From: Litoditis marina
Taxonomy: Eukaryota > Nematoda > Chromadorea > Rhabditida > Rhabditidae
Assembly (NCBI GenBank): GCA_964036275.1
Contig: OZ038435.1
Coordinates: 8,731,310 to 8,795,309, forward strand
DNA: 64,000 nt
Direction: 5' to 3'
The position numbers and the translations under genes were made by a program. Shown piece after piece: positions 1-13,000 of the stretch. The notes beneath the pieces are model-generated. The model was not told the origin of the DNA. It searched no databases and saw nothing but the letters and a program-made list of their open reading frames with translations. Position 1 is the stretch's first letter; every line of letters begins with the position of its first letter.

Positions 1-3000
1 GTCTGGCGATTAGGTTTTGCACTGGAGCTCGGCTGAAGGGAGGGAGTTATTTCATTCAATGTTTACTCTTTTTCTTTTTTCTCTCGCCGGCGCAATATGA
101 CACCAGCCATTTGGCAGCAGCACAAGTACAATGACGAAAACAGATTTATATATTGGCAATAACTTGGAACTTGCAATCGATATCAACTTGATTTATAACT
201 TTGAAGCGTAATAATCGATACCAACCTGATTTATAACTAGTAATCGATATCAGCTTGATTTATAACTTGAAACTTTTAATCGATATCATCTTGTTTTAAA
301 ACTCCAAAGCGTGATCCTGTAATTTGTGGTGATTTGTGTGAGAGTTCGGAATCTTCCAAGTTATAGTTGAAAATGAGACTTTATTAGTTTTGTGTGTCAT
401 CATTTTGTGTCATTTTTCGTCGCTTGTTGGCTATGGCGAACGAAACAGTAATCATCGGCATATTGTATTAGCGCCGAATGGTTGGTTGGTGGGGGGAAGA
501 GACCGTGGAAATATTATAGATTAATATATAATATGAATGAGACACAGACAACCAACGTCTTATTATCATATCGAACACCCGAAGAAACACCAAGCACTAT
601 CTGTATTATGCTATATGTACACGTCTAGTATGGACGTGTAACCATAGGGCAGTCTGTTTGTAGTTTGGTCTCGATCATTTCTGTTGGAAGTACGTGAATT
701 GTGATGTGTAAACTACAACTGACATTTTGTCACTCTCTATTACACGTAGTTTACGCAAAACGTGAATGGTTGACTCTGAGAGTTTTTGAGTCTTGTGTGT
801 TCGGAAACTGCTCGTACTTTCTGAGTATTCGATGAATGGACGTGAAAACGTGTACTTGAACGTGTTCTCACGTGATATGTATGACTGATGTTGTGCATCA
901 TTTTTCTAGTCAAGTGTTCAGTCGGTCGGTTTGTTTGGTTTTTGAGCTCTCTGTTCTTCTCACACGCACTTTGTCGCTAATGCGAAGTGAACTTTGAACT
1001 TTGTGTTTTGCTCAGAACAAAGTCACTTGATGAAATTAGGTCTACTGGTCTATCTCTTATTTTCTATGTCATTTCTACTTACAATTAATCGTGTTACATA
1101 CATTCTTGTATGTTGTGAATTGCTAGTGATTTTCTGGACTCGATAGAGAAAGTGAGAGTTGGCGCGTTTCTTGAGATGTTCTGCGTTCACTGGGCAGGGT
1201 AATAAAAGGGGGTGCATGTGCCAACCCCAAAGTCTTTCAGTGTAACGAACTTGGAGCTTGTTGGTTTTAGTTTGTTTCGGTATGGTTTTCGAACGTTTTG
1301 ATGTTCACATACATTTCCCCCCTACCTGTTCGAGAGCAGGACTATGCGATTTATGTTGCCATATCCCGATGTTTTTGTAGTTTGAACCCGTTGTTTTTTG
1401 GTTTAGGCCAGTGAATAATGACATGTATTGAGATCAAACTACAACAAATTCGATCACTTCCCGACTTCCTATGCCTGAGAGTGCATAATATCTTGCCACC
1501 CACCACCAAGGGGGGCATTGTCCTTTATCTATCTATTTCTATCATTAGGCACCTGTCGCAATCGGGTGCACACACTTATCTCCTTCATTTTTCTCGGTGT
1601 TCTAGCATGTTTTGGTTCGATTTCTACCGCGAAATGTGATTTGTTTTGGTTACTTTATCTCTTGTTGTGTAGTTTAACGAACCCGGTTTTCGGTAACCCA
1701 ATCATATTTTTGAGTAACCGGCTAGCGGTATTATGAGTCAACTTTTTTTTGAAAATTTGGTTTCTTTCAACATTCAATCAACTAGCTAGATATATCTCTT
1801 CAAATTTCAAATCTGTCTGGTGACTCTGGTCTTTTATAGTAGTGGAATGGCATGTAATTGAAGAGATTGATTGCTAACACGCGCCTAGACTTGTATTTAT
1901 TTGCGCTTTTTTGTGTTCTCTGTCATAGGCAGTGGTCAGTTTACCCAACACATTAGCATATGTGAGAGGGGCGCATCTCGTTGCTGGTTAATTAGGCGAG
2001 CATAACAGTTGACCCCCGACTAGCGCGCGCGACACTAGCTAGCCCCTCTCATACCACTCTTTTCACTCTAACTCTATTGATTCTATTTACTACTGGTTTA
2101 CTACTCATGTGGATGGTCTACAGCTCTACTGTGATATAGTTGTGATCTTCTCGCTTTCATTCTATTTCCTACTGGTTACTTGGTATAGGCTCTGTAATCG
2201 GGGTTTGAATGGTATTTTGGTAGTATATCAGTTGATTGACAAGTTTCTCGTTGATTTTCTCGAGGATATGTTTAGTTTTGGAGCAGTTTTCAACTGGTTT
2301 GTCGCCTTGGAACTTGGAACAGCTTTTTGAGCGTAGTTTGGCTCAAATGTTTGTCACTGACTTGTCCAGTTAATCGATTTTCCAAAGAACTATCAATATA
2401 CTTTTGTCTGGGAGCTTATAGTTTGTACAGTTTCTACTTTTCAATAGAATCTGAACATGTTGGGTCGTATTTCATAACTATTGCACCTGCAAGTGTGCAA
2501 TTTCTCAGGGACTGAGGCGTTATCTTCACTTTTTTTGTCTCTTTTTGCTCAATCACGGAATGTAGACAGTAGAAAAGAGGAGTTTCATAATTTCGATGTC
2601 TCAAAGTTGCTGATTATATGCTATAATCTTCAAATGAATGTTTCTAATCTGCTTGTACAATAAGCTGAACTTTCGCGAATTTCGCAAAACGTTCCCGACT
2701 TTTGTAATTTAGCTTAGTTTTTATCTCGCTCAACACGATTTCAATGTCTTATCTTTACTACTTATCAAGTAGAGTTCCTGGTACGGTTTACCGGTATTGC
2801 TACCAAATTAGTTCCCTGTAATTCTATACTCTGAGTTTCTACTGGCACATTTCCTTGTCTTTCAGCAACATATCCACTCTATTACTACTAACTCACTTCC
2901 CCTGTATTTCCACTAACACTTTCTCCCTCCCCCATGTCTGTGCTGTCTAATTGAGGTGGGAACTGTTTGACTCGCGCGCGTCGCTCGTCCTATTCCTACT

Positions 3001-3921
3001 CCTATTGCAATTATCGTCCAGTTTGATCCAAATAGGCCGAAACCTCAGCCGCGCATCGATACATGCACCTGGTCACTTTCTCACTTAGACTTAGAAATAG
3101 CTTGGATTTGGTAGACAACAAACCAGTGTTTCACGTTTTGAAGTCACGTGTTTCACGTGTGTCACGAGTTTTGCCAAAAATAGTCTCATTTTACGATTTT
3201 GGCGCAAAGATGTTTGGATTATGATCAAACTACAATTGTGTTCAACTTTTCTTGTAGAAGTGTATGTCATTTCTTGTGAATTGTGATCATCACTCCCACT
3301 TCTGAATGAATTTTTGGAGTGCGTAACAGATAATGATCAATCTACATGTCTATTGACCAAACTACAACTTTGAATTGCTTATCGTATATCAACCTCTCCC
3401 ATTCCAGTCTAAAGTACTTTAAAGTACAACCCTCGTTCAAACTACAACTTATTTGTCCTATATCAGTCATCTACCTTGACCAAACTACAAATATCAACCT
3501 GTCCTCAGTTCCAAAATCTCTATTGACCGAACTACAACTTCTTTGTCCAAACTACAATTATAGTATATTAATTGTCTCCCTCATTCCAGAATACATGTGA
3601 CTGCTTGACTGTTAATTATCAAACTACAATTTCACTGATCAAACGTCAACTATATTTAGTGGTATATCAGTCATCTCTATTGATCAAATTACAATCTACA
3701 ATACTTCCTTGTTGCTTTTATTCTCCGTGCTTATGCTTATGCTTTTCCATTCTAGAATGCATTTCTGAATTGTTTGACAAATCGACTTTAGGCTACGCCT
3801 TTATTGACCAAACTACATCTTTTATGACCAAACTAAATCACTATTGACCAAAGATCACTATTGACCTATTGACCATTTCCATTGATCAAACTACAAGTAT
3901 TGATTGTCTTCCCTATTCCAG
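1..3921. other. Upstream/leader region of gene 1, no coding exon seen
   Basis: No open frame here has coding character. It holds AT-rich DNA, a short inverted repeat (about 1965-2052, arms GAGAGGGGC/GCCCCTCTC), scattered TGTAGTTTG words, and a tandem repeat at its 3' end. Promoter and any leader exon of gene 1 should lie here but are not identifiable by eye. Confidence 0.5.
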
Positions 3922-3930
3922 AATGCATGT
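3340..3930 (+). repeat. Diverged tandem repeat with GACCAAACTACAA words and TTCCAG sites
   Basis: About 165-190 bp units. CATTCCAG or CATTCTAG-type sites recur near 3391, 3583, 3748 and 3912, three of them followed by GAATGCAT- or GAATACAT-like sequence. Between them GACCAAACTACAA-like words recur more than ten times. The last unit carries the first coding acceptor of gene 1. Confidence 0.6.
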
Positions 3931-4011
3931 GAGTGCTTCGGCGGCGGCAGTCCAACTGTCGCAGTCGGCCGAGTTGAAGACGACGGGAGGCGAGGAGCAG
4001 ATTGACACCAT
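3923..4011 (+). CDS. Gene 1 exon 1 (residues 1-30)
   Basis: First ATG after the acceptor CTATTCCAG (ends 3921). Encodes an Ala/Ser/Gln N-terminus ending EEQIDT and stops after AT of a Met codon at the donor GTACGT. No upstream in-frame exon is visible. The acceptor belongs to a diverged tandem repeat (see findings). Confidence 0.65.
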
Positions 4012-7000
4012 GTACGTTTTAATGATTTATTATTATTTTAAATTTTTTTTAATGAAATCAGTGTCGAAGGTTTGTTAAAGTTGGCCAGTTTCTCCACAAA
4101 CCAATTCTTTTCCGACCTAAACAGGAACCGAATATTCCCGGATCAAGTGGTTCGGCTAGAAAACGAACTAGTTCCATATGGAATCCGGCACGGACCCGGA
4201 ATAACGTTGCGTAGTCACCTAATTGTAGTCATATCACTTTTGTTTCTTTGGTGTTATTCGAAGTTTCCTCGTTCCTGTTACGAACCACGTGGTTTGGGAA
4301 GAATCGGGGAATTAGTTGGATTTTCGCTTGCGAAAGCTTTAAAAAGTAGTGATGCATATAGCCATGGCACGGTCTGACTATTCTTCAAAAAAGAACCAAG
4401 CTGGAAGTTGTTTTTCAAAACTCGACAAGGAAGAACGTATTGTGTTCTTTGCTCGGCGCTAAAAAATATGCGCGTACTGGGTGTTAGTCTTAGTTTTTAT
4501 CTGAGATTAAAGATACATTTCCTTTAATCATAATTTGCTTTCTAGTTTCCAATAAAGCGTAAACATGTAAAAATGCGCGGCTTAGAGCTTAGAGTGGGAT
4601 TGGTGCCTTGTCGACTATATTGGAAGGGAAGTCGGGACACTTTTCCCTTTATAGCACATTCTTCGTGCTTTTCGATCGTCAGTGTAGTTCTACTGGGCAA
4701 ATATATAGTGCTAGTCATATGAATAGTTACGTTTCCACTCCCGCATCATTGTGCGAATCTACAGTACTACACTAAATTCACGTATTGACTATGCTTGAAG
4801 AAGAACCCATTTTTCCATTCAAATATCTAAAAATTGCGATTCTGAGCCATGACAATCGAATTAGCGCAGTTTTCCAAGAAAGGTAGCCCTTTTCCTTTCT
4901 ACATTTGTGTTTCGAAGAGTGTTGCTCACTCTAGTGTTTCAGGTCGATGAGTCAGTCGGAGCGTCTGGCGGCCTCGTTGGGCATCTGGGAGAAGGGCGCC
5001 AAGGAGGCGGAGCAACGACAGAAGGCCAGCTACTCGTTCCAGTTGGACATGGAGAGGAAGGAGCGGGAACAGCTCCGGATACGGTGGGTGGTTGTAGTTT
5101 GTAGTTTGGTTCCTTTTCTAGTTTCAAGGTTTGATATGTGATGTGAGAAAGATGAATTTAGATACGGTATGTTAGGTTGTATCTTGTATAGAATTGTTCA
5201 TTTGCTGAACTTTTGGTCGGTGGGAGGAATAGTATGTCGACTTCCTGGTTATCTTGAGGGAGGGGGGGGGGGTGTTGTACAAGTTTTGTTTTGTTCTCGA
5301 ATCCTTCTTTATGGAGTATGGTTCCAACTTCCAACAGAATGTATGACTGATTCTTTGGTTACTATAGAACCTGTCAAACGAGTGCGTTTGCTAGTTTGAG
5401 TTTAATACAACTAGCAAATCTCGCTTGTGTCCGGGTAGAGTCGGCTACTTACACGAACGTTAAGCAACGCGTGACCGTCACACGCTTTTCTCGGGTGTGA
5501 CTGATCTTTGGATTATTGTAATTTGTGCATTTACTTTGCATTCGCAGTGTTTAATGGGCGTTTTCGTAGAGTATGTTCATTACCTGTGATTGTTGTCCTA
5601 ATCAAATTACATAATGAATCACTCTGGGGGAATTCTCTCGCTGTAGAAAGGTGATAACAATCAGGACAGTCAAGTAACATCTCTTCTGGGTTTACGACTG
5701 CTTTCACTGGTAGATTTACTAGTGTTTTCATTGGTAAATCTACAAGTATTTACCCACATATTGTCGATATTTTGTAAAATCTCCCATTTTAGTAGAGAAA
5801 TGAGCTATTTCGAATGAAAATTAAACATTTATACGACAGTAACACTTTTGTTTCTATTACGAACTGTTCAAATAGGTAGAGGTTTTGTTTCTAGAGCAGA
5901 AATGCTTTGACATTTCCAACCATTTTCGTTTAAGTGAGAGTAGGGGTAGTGGGTTACTAAACTTTCTGGTTGGATAAAGTATTATTAACGGGGTTTCCGG
6001 GTTCTATGTACGTGAAGTGTGCTCATGTACACACATAGTTTGTTTTGGCGACGTTGATCTATTTTCGTCTATGTACGTGAATGTGGGTTGTGATCCTATA
6101 GGGAAGAGGAAGTGCATAGTCGACGGAAAATAGTTTTCCCGAAGAATTGTTTACGCAATTCAGCTCAGTTTGCTCCTCGCATCCAATACGACTAATTAAT
6201 CTCTCATGTTCTTGTACGCGAGTTTAGCTTATCCCCCCCCCCCCCCACCCTCTCCATAGTCTGAGTCATTCAGTTGCTATTCACTGCGTAGTCGACGCGC
6301 ACGTTTTGGTCTATTTCAAATAATTTTTATAGTTTGCAAATTATCTATGTTGTTTCACGTACTTTCTTTCTTTTCTCATAAACGACCTAACTTACCCTCT
6401 CAAAACAGGTCATTTCACTCAAAACAGGTCAATTTTCGTGAAATTTATGAAGGGGAGCCAGTTTTCTGCCTTACTTTGGCTATACGGACAAGTTCGTCAG
6501 TGTGTTTGAGTGTTGGTGCACTGATTGGTATTCCTTGTTATCATTGGTTTGGCTACCGCTTATCATCTCATAGATTGAGGGCTTCTCGCCTTACTGGTGT
6601 TGGACTGTTTTAGAACACTTGCTAAGGTCAATTGTGGGTCATAAGCATAACTATTTTTTCTCTGTTCATAATCTTGTTCGACTCTGATAATGCTTTGGAA
6701 AACCGTTATATATGAAATTGGGTCATTTTTACCGTAGACCCGTTAGAGCCAGAAGTTTTCTGAACTTTGACTTGTAATTTGATGTGTAATCTTGATGGTG
6801 ATCTTCCTGCTCGGGAGTCTTTATTTTGTACTCCTCTGTATCGCCCTTTTTGCCAATTGTGCCATGTTGTATGCAGAATGGAAGACCCCCGGGGGATTAT
6901 ATCATGAGGTTTACATAGTAGGTTACTCACTCCATTTGCTCATTAAGTTGCCATGTTGTTTTGCTAGAGCTGCTACTATCCTGTTAATCTTCTAGCGTTT

Positions 7001-10000
7001 AGTGAGCAATTGGAGCGTTGAATATATGTCATTTTAGTTCACCTTAGATTAGGTAGCAAATTACTTGCGTCAGCTCGGAAAACTTTTTAATTTCTACCAT
7101 GTTCTGCCTCGATGTGTTTTTACCAACCAGGGGTTCCAGTTCACAGTGTGCATACTCTGTTTCACGCGTTTGTTGACACCTACACTAGGACATGTTTCAT
7201 TCTATAGTGCTAACAGTTTCAACTATTTTCAGCAAGTAGCCCGTTCTGCATTTGAAATACGTGAAAACATCCACTTTTGCGTCAAATTGACTCACATTTT
7301 CTCGATTTGGTTTGAAAAGTAGCTCTTTTTCGAGCCAAGGTATGTTTCTTGTATGATAAATATTGATTGTGTATTGATTGTGTTCCAGTTTTCTGGCGGA
7401 CGAGGAGCGAAAGCAGAAGGAGGCAAATAAGTCGAAGGAGGCCCTGTCCGCCATGCCAAACACGATGTCCAACGGGTTCGGCGGAACTGCTGCTGCGCCT
7501 AATAGGGTGGTAAGTTACATTATTGTAAAGTTTGTAACGTTTCTCTACTTGACAGCTGTTTTTGGGAAACCTTGGGATATGAAAATGAGTCCATTTTGTC
7601 TTGTTTGCCGAATTTGAAATATCCAACGGGTTTGGGGACGGGGGAAGCGCGCCTTATAGGGTGGTACGTTTGATCTACCATCTACCCTAATTTTATGAAA
7701 TTTTTCTAAGAAAACTAGGATCCTTTTGGTGTGTGGCGTCGGAGTTTAAGCACGATACTGATTTCGAAAAACACATTCAATTTACTCATGGGAAATGCCT
7801 TGGTGGTTAGCGGAAAATAGATCGAAAAAGTTTTTTCTCGTTCTTCCCAAGTCGAAAAATATAAAAGTTTTCATGAATTATCTGTCTAATCATACCTTGT
7901 TGTCAATATTTGACCTCCCTGTTTCCAGCCGTCCGGAGACTCGCGAAAACGTCGCCACGACGGGGCCGACGACCACTTTGCGAGGGAGGAGTTCCGACAG
8001 GGATTCGCCGAGATGAGCCGTGAGTTGATGACGTTGACTTTTGTTGTTGTTTACTCTCACAAACAAACATGTCCTGTGAGGGCTAAAATTGCAGAAATAT
8101 TGTGGTTATCTCCCGTAGTCCCGTCCAAAAGCAAAAAACCATCTCATGTTAGTGATTCGTGTACCTTCAGCGAGTGTTCGCAAAAAACGGGTATCAATTG
8201 TGTGTGTAAACAGGGTTACATTGTTATATCTATCGAAGTATACGTTTTGAATTTTCTGACCCCCGGTTCAGGAGGCGGTGACATGTCAAAACGGCTTTGT
8301 CTGTAGCAACAAATCTATATATTATGATCAAGTTTATTGATCGTTCTCATATTTATCTCGAAGTATACCTTTTTGTGAGCCTCGCTTAAATTCAGGTGGC
8401 GCTGGCATGATGCCAGCGGGTCAACAGCGACCGGACGCCCAGCAACACGCTCAGTGGATGGCCTATCAGCAGCAGATGCAGCAGCAACAACAGTACCAGA
8501 ATGCCATGATGATGCAGCAGCAGCAGCAGAGTGCTATGGTGGGTTGGGTTTTGGGGAGTAGTCTGAAATATTCTAGTCTCAAATTGGTTAGTCGAAGTGT
8601 TAGGTTGTCCCCCTGAAAATGCATCTAACGGATATCATACATCCTTTTTCAAAAACGAGCTGAGGTGGAATATTTGGCTAGTTCTGCGAGCACAACTCGA
8701 TGTAGAGTCCTACTTTTGGACTTTTCGATTTGTACCCTCAACCCATTTCTGCCTAGGTTCCTTTGTACTGTATCTTTTTACTTACTCTCACATTACAGCG
8801 CGTCAACATGCCGCAGCAGCAGGCAATGAACGGAGTTACGCCGCCCATGATGAACGGAATGAACGGCACCTCCATGGGTGGTCCAACCTCTATGGGTGGT
8901 CCCACTCCAATGGGTGGTCCCACTTCTATGGGTGGTCCCACTTCAATGGGTGGTCCCACTTCAATGGGTGGTCTCACTTCGATGGGTGGTCCCAGCCCCA
9001 ATCCCATGGGCGGCCTGCCCACCCAACAGATGGGTCAACAACAGCAGCCCTCTCCCCACCCGCCCGTGCCCTATCAGCAGCTTCAGCCGGGATCGACCGG
9101 TTTGTTGACATACTCCAGTAAACTTCTCCAAATAGCCTAAAAATTTAATATAACGGGTATTTTTTTGCTAATATCGGTAAAATTCGCCTTTTTGCATACG
9201 AAAACGGAGCAGTTTCTGTAGAATAGTCACACCTGACTGGTGTTAATTTATCGGGAAACTAAAAACTTCTCGACTTTTTTGAACGACTTTTCAGCTTCCA
9301 TCGTTTTTAGTAGAATATTTATTGTTCTGAAATGTGTCAGAGTATTTCAGTCATTGAAATGTTGTGTCAGGGGCCGATTCCACAAGGAACCCGGTATTTC
9401 GTCAACCCTATTAACCAGGTTACGTTGTTAACTCCTTTTGTAGCCATTTTTTATATTAGACTTAGCAAATGACTGTTTCAGGTCCGGCCGCCTACCCGCC
9501 CCACCTGATCCAGCCGTCCACCTCGTCAGCTGGGGACCAGATGGCCTTTCCCCCCTCCGACCCCGCCCCCTTTCCGGCGCACGCGAGTCCCGCCGCGGCC
9601 CTGCCCGGACACCAACGGACCTCCATCTCGAATGGACACGTGCCCTCGCCCTCGTGTAATCAGCAGCAGCTGAGTGCTGATCAGGTTGGTAGCATACTAC
9701 AAGTTGACCGAATGGCCAGAAAGATTTGGCCCCTTTTCATGAATCTATAATGAAAAACAGACTCGATGCTCTTCCCTTATTGGTGTGTGGTTGGCAACAA
9801 GGAGAAGATTGAGGTTCTGGTCCTAGATGAGTATTTTTCGATGGGATACGATTTTTTGACGATAGGTTGTTTTGGAGGTTGGTAGTGCATATATGTGAAG
9901 AAGCTTTTTGATTTACTTTCAAAAACGGACATATGTTGGGTCTGAGTTTCAAATGGAGGAAACTTCGTTTTTGATTTTGAGCGAGTTTATGCCACTTTTT

Positions 10001-13000
10001 TTGCAACGAAAATCTTCTCAGTTTCCTGTTACTGTTATATGTTACGCGGGATTAATTAGTCAAAGTTGCTCCTCCCTCACATGGTTTAATGTAGTCTAAT
10101 TAGTTGATTTCTCCTGGGAACACGGAGATGTTGTTAATTGGCGGAGATTACCTCCTAGTTGCATGATCACCACCGCACGTGTGTCGATTGGCTAATTATT
10201 CAATTAGGAACGAATCACGTTGTTTAGTCTCGTTAGTTGCAACGAATACTTAGTAACTAAACTACTGTAATTGTAGGGCGTAGTGATACATCATGAAAAT
10301 TGTAAATTATCTTTTCACCTGAAGTGGGCAATCATAGAAGCTGGTCAAATTTGTTGATGTAGTTTGATCGACAAGTAGTTAAACTACAAACAGTGATACT
10401 CGGACATTTGGTTCGTTCGGCTGTAAAACTGGTGTATTCAGCTGATAGTTACGAATATGAGCTCTTTTAATCATGAAAGTATGTGAAATATCATTGTGTT
10501 TGTGGCAGGTGCCAACCCCTCCGGCCATTTCCAAGGAACCCGATGAACTGAATCTGAACACGGACCAGTTTGAGAGTTTCGCCCTCGACGCCGCCCTGGC
10601 GCAAGTGGTACGTTATAAACTTTGGTCAAACTTGGGAGTTTCACTTGTTTGAGAAAGATTTATCAGTTTCCCCTTTCTACAGTTCTATTTCGTTATTGTC
10701 AACAAGGTCTTACGACCAATCGTACTGTTTTTGAGTGATGTAAACAGTGTACTCAAGTGGTTCGTTGTCCTATATAGTTTGGTAGATTCGTGGGGTGTGT
10801 GGTTTGAAAAAATGTTGGTTGTAGTTTGATGCGCTTACAAATCTCCTGATTTCATTCTACAATTTTTAAAAAATGACTCGTAAATCGAAAAACTTTTGAG
10901 TTTGATAACCACCCCTGTTACCTGTATTTCAGAGTGGCTAAGCTATTCTATTGTGTTCTAAAAAAATGCTGTTATAGGAATTATTAGAATTCTTAAGTTT
11001 TTTGTATAGTTTCGATTATTATGATTGTGCTCCGTGTTCCAGAGTGGCGAAGCCATGGCGGATCTCGGTTCAGATGATCTGTTTGGCGACGGCGCCGGCC
11101 CGTTGACGGACTTTTCCTCCGGCGGGGCCCTGACCGGTCAGTTACAAACAGAAGTTAACAAACATACAAACAAATAAAGTTTACCAATAAACAAATTTAC
11201 AAACAGACATATTTTACAATCAAACATACTACAAACCAACAATTAAAGTTTATAGAAAAACAGAGGTTTATAGAAAAACAGATTCATTGTAGAAACATTC
11301 CGGTATTCACAATTGTTTGAGCTCTTTAATGCGAACACATTATGTTTCGTGAAATTATTTCAGCACAGGTGCGGCGTCGGCCACATGCCAGCTGCATGCT
11401 ACTTTCTCTAAAAACATACAAACAAACATAAACAGAAGTTATTGTTGTTATTAAATAATATAATCATGTGACAGGTCCGGCGTCTGCCACGTGCCAGCTG
11501 CCGGCCACTCCCTCCTCTTCAGTTGTCTCCCCGGCTGGCGGATTCGTATGCAATATGAACAACGGACCGCACAGTGTACAGTCGACACACTCGCAGGTGA
11601 GGATTGATCGATAATGGTTATAGTTTTCTCCACCACTCGGACAACTCGTTGCCGATTGGCCAGCCACTTTCGTAGCGGAATTGACGAGAGAGTGTGTAGA
11701 TCAGAGAGACGCAGATGTCTGCGGCCCCGTTCACCTGCACGCTCTCTTGCTGTTGTAGCTGGTTATTCGCACAAAGTTAGCGCTAATCGTTCTGAGGACA
11801 TGGATTCTATAATCGTTCTCATCGCAGGCCCCCCTGTCCAACGGGAACTGCCACAATCCGCCGCAGACCCCCACGAACCCCTCGACGTCGACGGCGGCGG
11901 CACCGTTTCCGAGTGCCAATCCACTGGGAGCCCCCTTGTGTACCAGTACACCCATCTCCATGGCCAGCTCACAACAACAGGCACAACAGCAGCAGCAGGT
12001 ATAGTCCTCGTCAGAACAGAAAGAGTACTGTATGTATGAGTTTGTGATGTGTAAATGCAATTGCGAGCACTGTGCCAATGTTACTAGGCATAGCAGCAGG
12101 TATACAACATTTTCATCGAATAATAGATAACAACAGATGTAGTCATAGCAGAACACATGTACGGTGCAGTCTAGATCAGTTTGCCCAGTGAAATAGGCAC
12201 AGTTTTGTGAAATAACTTGAGGATCGAATCGAAGATGTTTGAAAGTTGGGAAACGAAAGATAAGAACAGCAAGATAAATAAATAACCAGGAAAGTTCTGA
12301 ATAAAATAAAATCAGTGGTTTTCTCATCCTATGTTGTGTTCCAGAGTCAGCCACAGTTTGGAAACAGCGCTGCCGTCCAGCAGGCCCCGCCCCCCTATCA
12401 GATGCAGGCCGCACCCACCATGACCAGGTATTTATTGAACTTTTTTCACCAGTTTGGTTTTGTAAGATAAATATGTTGTTGGAAAATTGATTAATTCTAT
12501 CCATGGTGCGGCCGCTGTTCACACTGAATAGCAGCCTGTGGATTTTACCAAGTTTGGAAATGTCTCAATCAGTTCACCTTTGAACTTGTTTGCTTACACT
12601 TTTCATTTTACTACGCGTTGACTAGGTTTTCACGTGTGTTTTTTGCAGTTATCCCGGCTACTCTGACGTTCCGTCCAGTATGCATATGGGAGCCGGCGGG
12701 CAGCAGCCGATGATGGTACCGGTAAGTTAACTAGTAAATCTTTTCGTTTTTTTGAATCTCGTTTCATCACTTCTGATCTTCTGAAGTATTGATCAGTAAA
12801 TTATTCTATTTAATATTGAAAAGAACACGATGTCTACCAACCTACGCTCTGTTTTCTTGAAAACTGCTAACACGTATTCTGTCGATAGTTTTGTTTTCAT
12901 TAGAGTTGCTGGTTTGGTTGACATATTCTACTTCACGTTAACAAAAGCAAAATCGAATGCAATATTAATCAATCGATACACACAGTATATTGATTATCGA

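Noticed and set aside
3346..3847. Plus-strand open frames of 84-91 codons upstream of gene 1
   Set aside because: Low-complexity reading of the CAAACTACAA tandem repeat.
8753..9022. Minus-strand GPPIEV repeat protein
   Set aside because: Antisense shadow of the TSMGGP coding repeat.
8597..9121. 174-codon plus-strand frame with GWSHxNGWSH repeats
   Set aside because: Another-frame shadow of the same 18-bp repeat, starting in an intron.
11731..12522. 263-codon minus-strand open frame, the longest in the window
   Set aside because: It runs antisense across exons 11 and 12 of gene 1 and their introns. The sense exons have clear splice sites and phase, while this frame has no family features.
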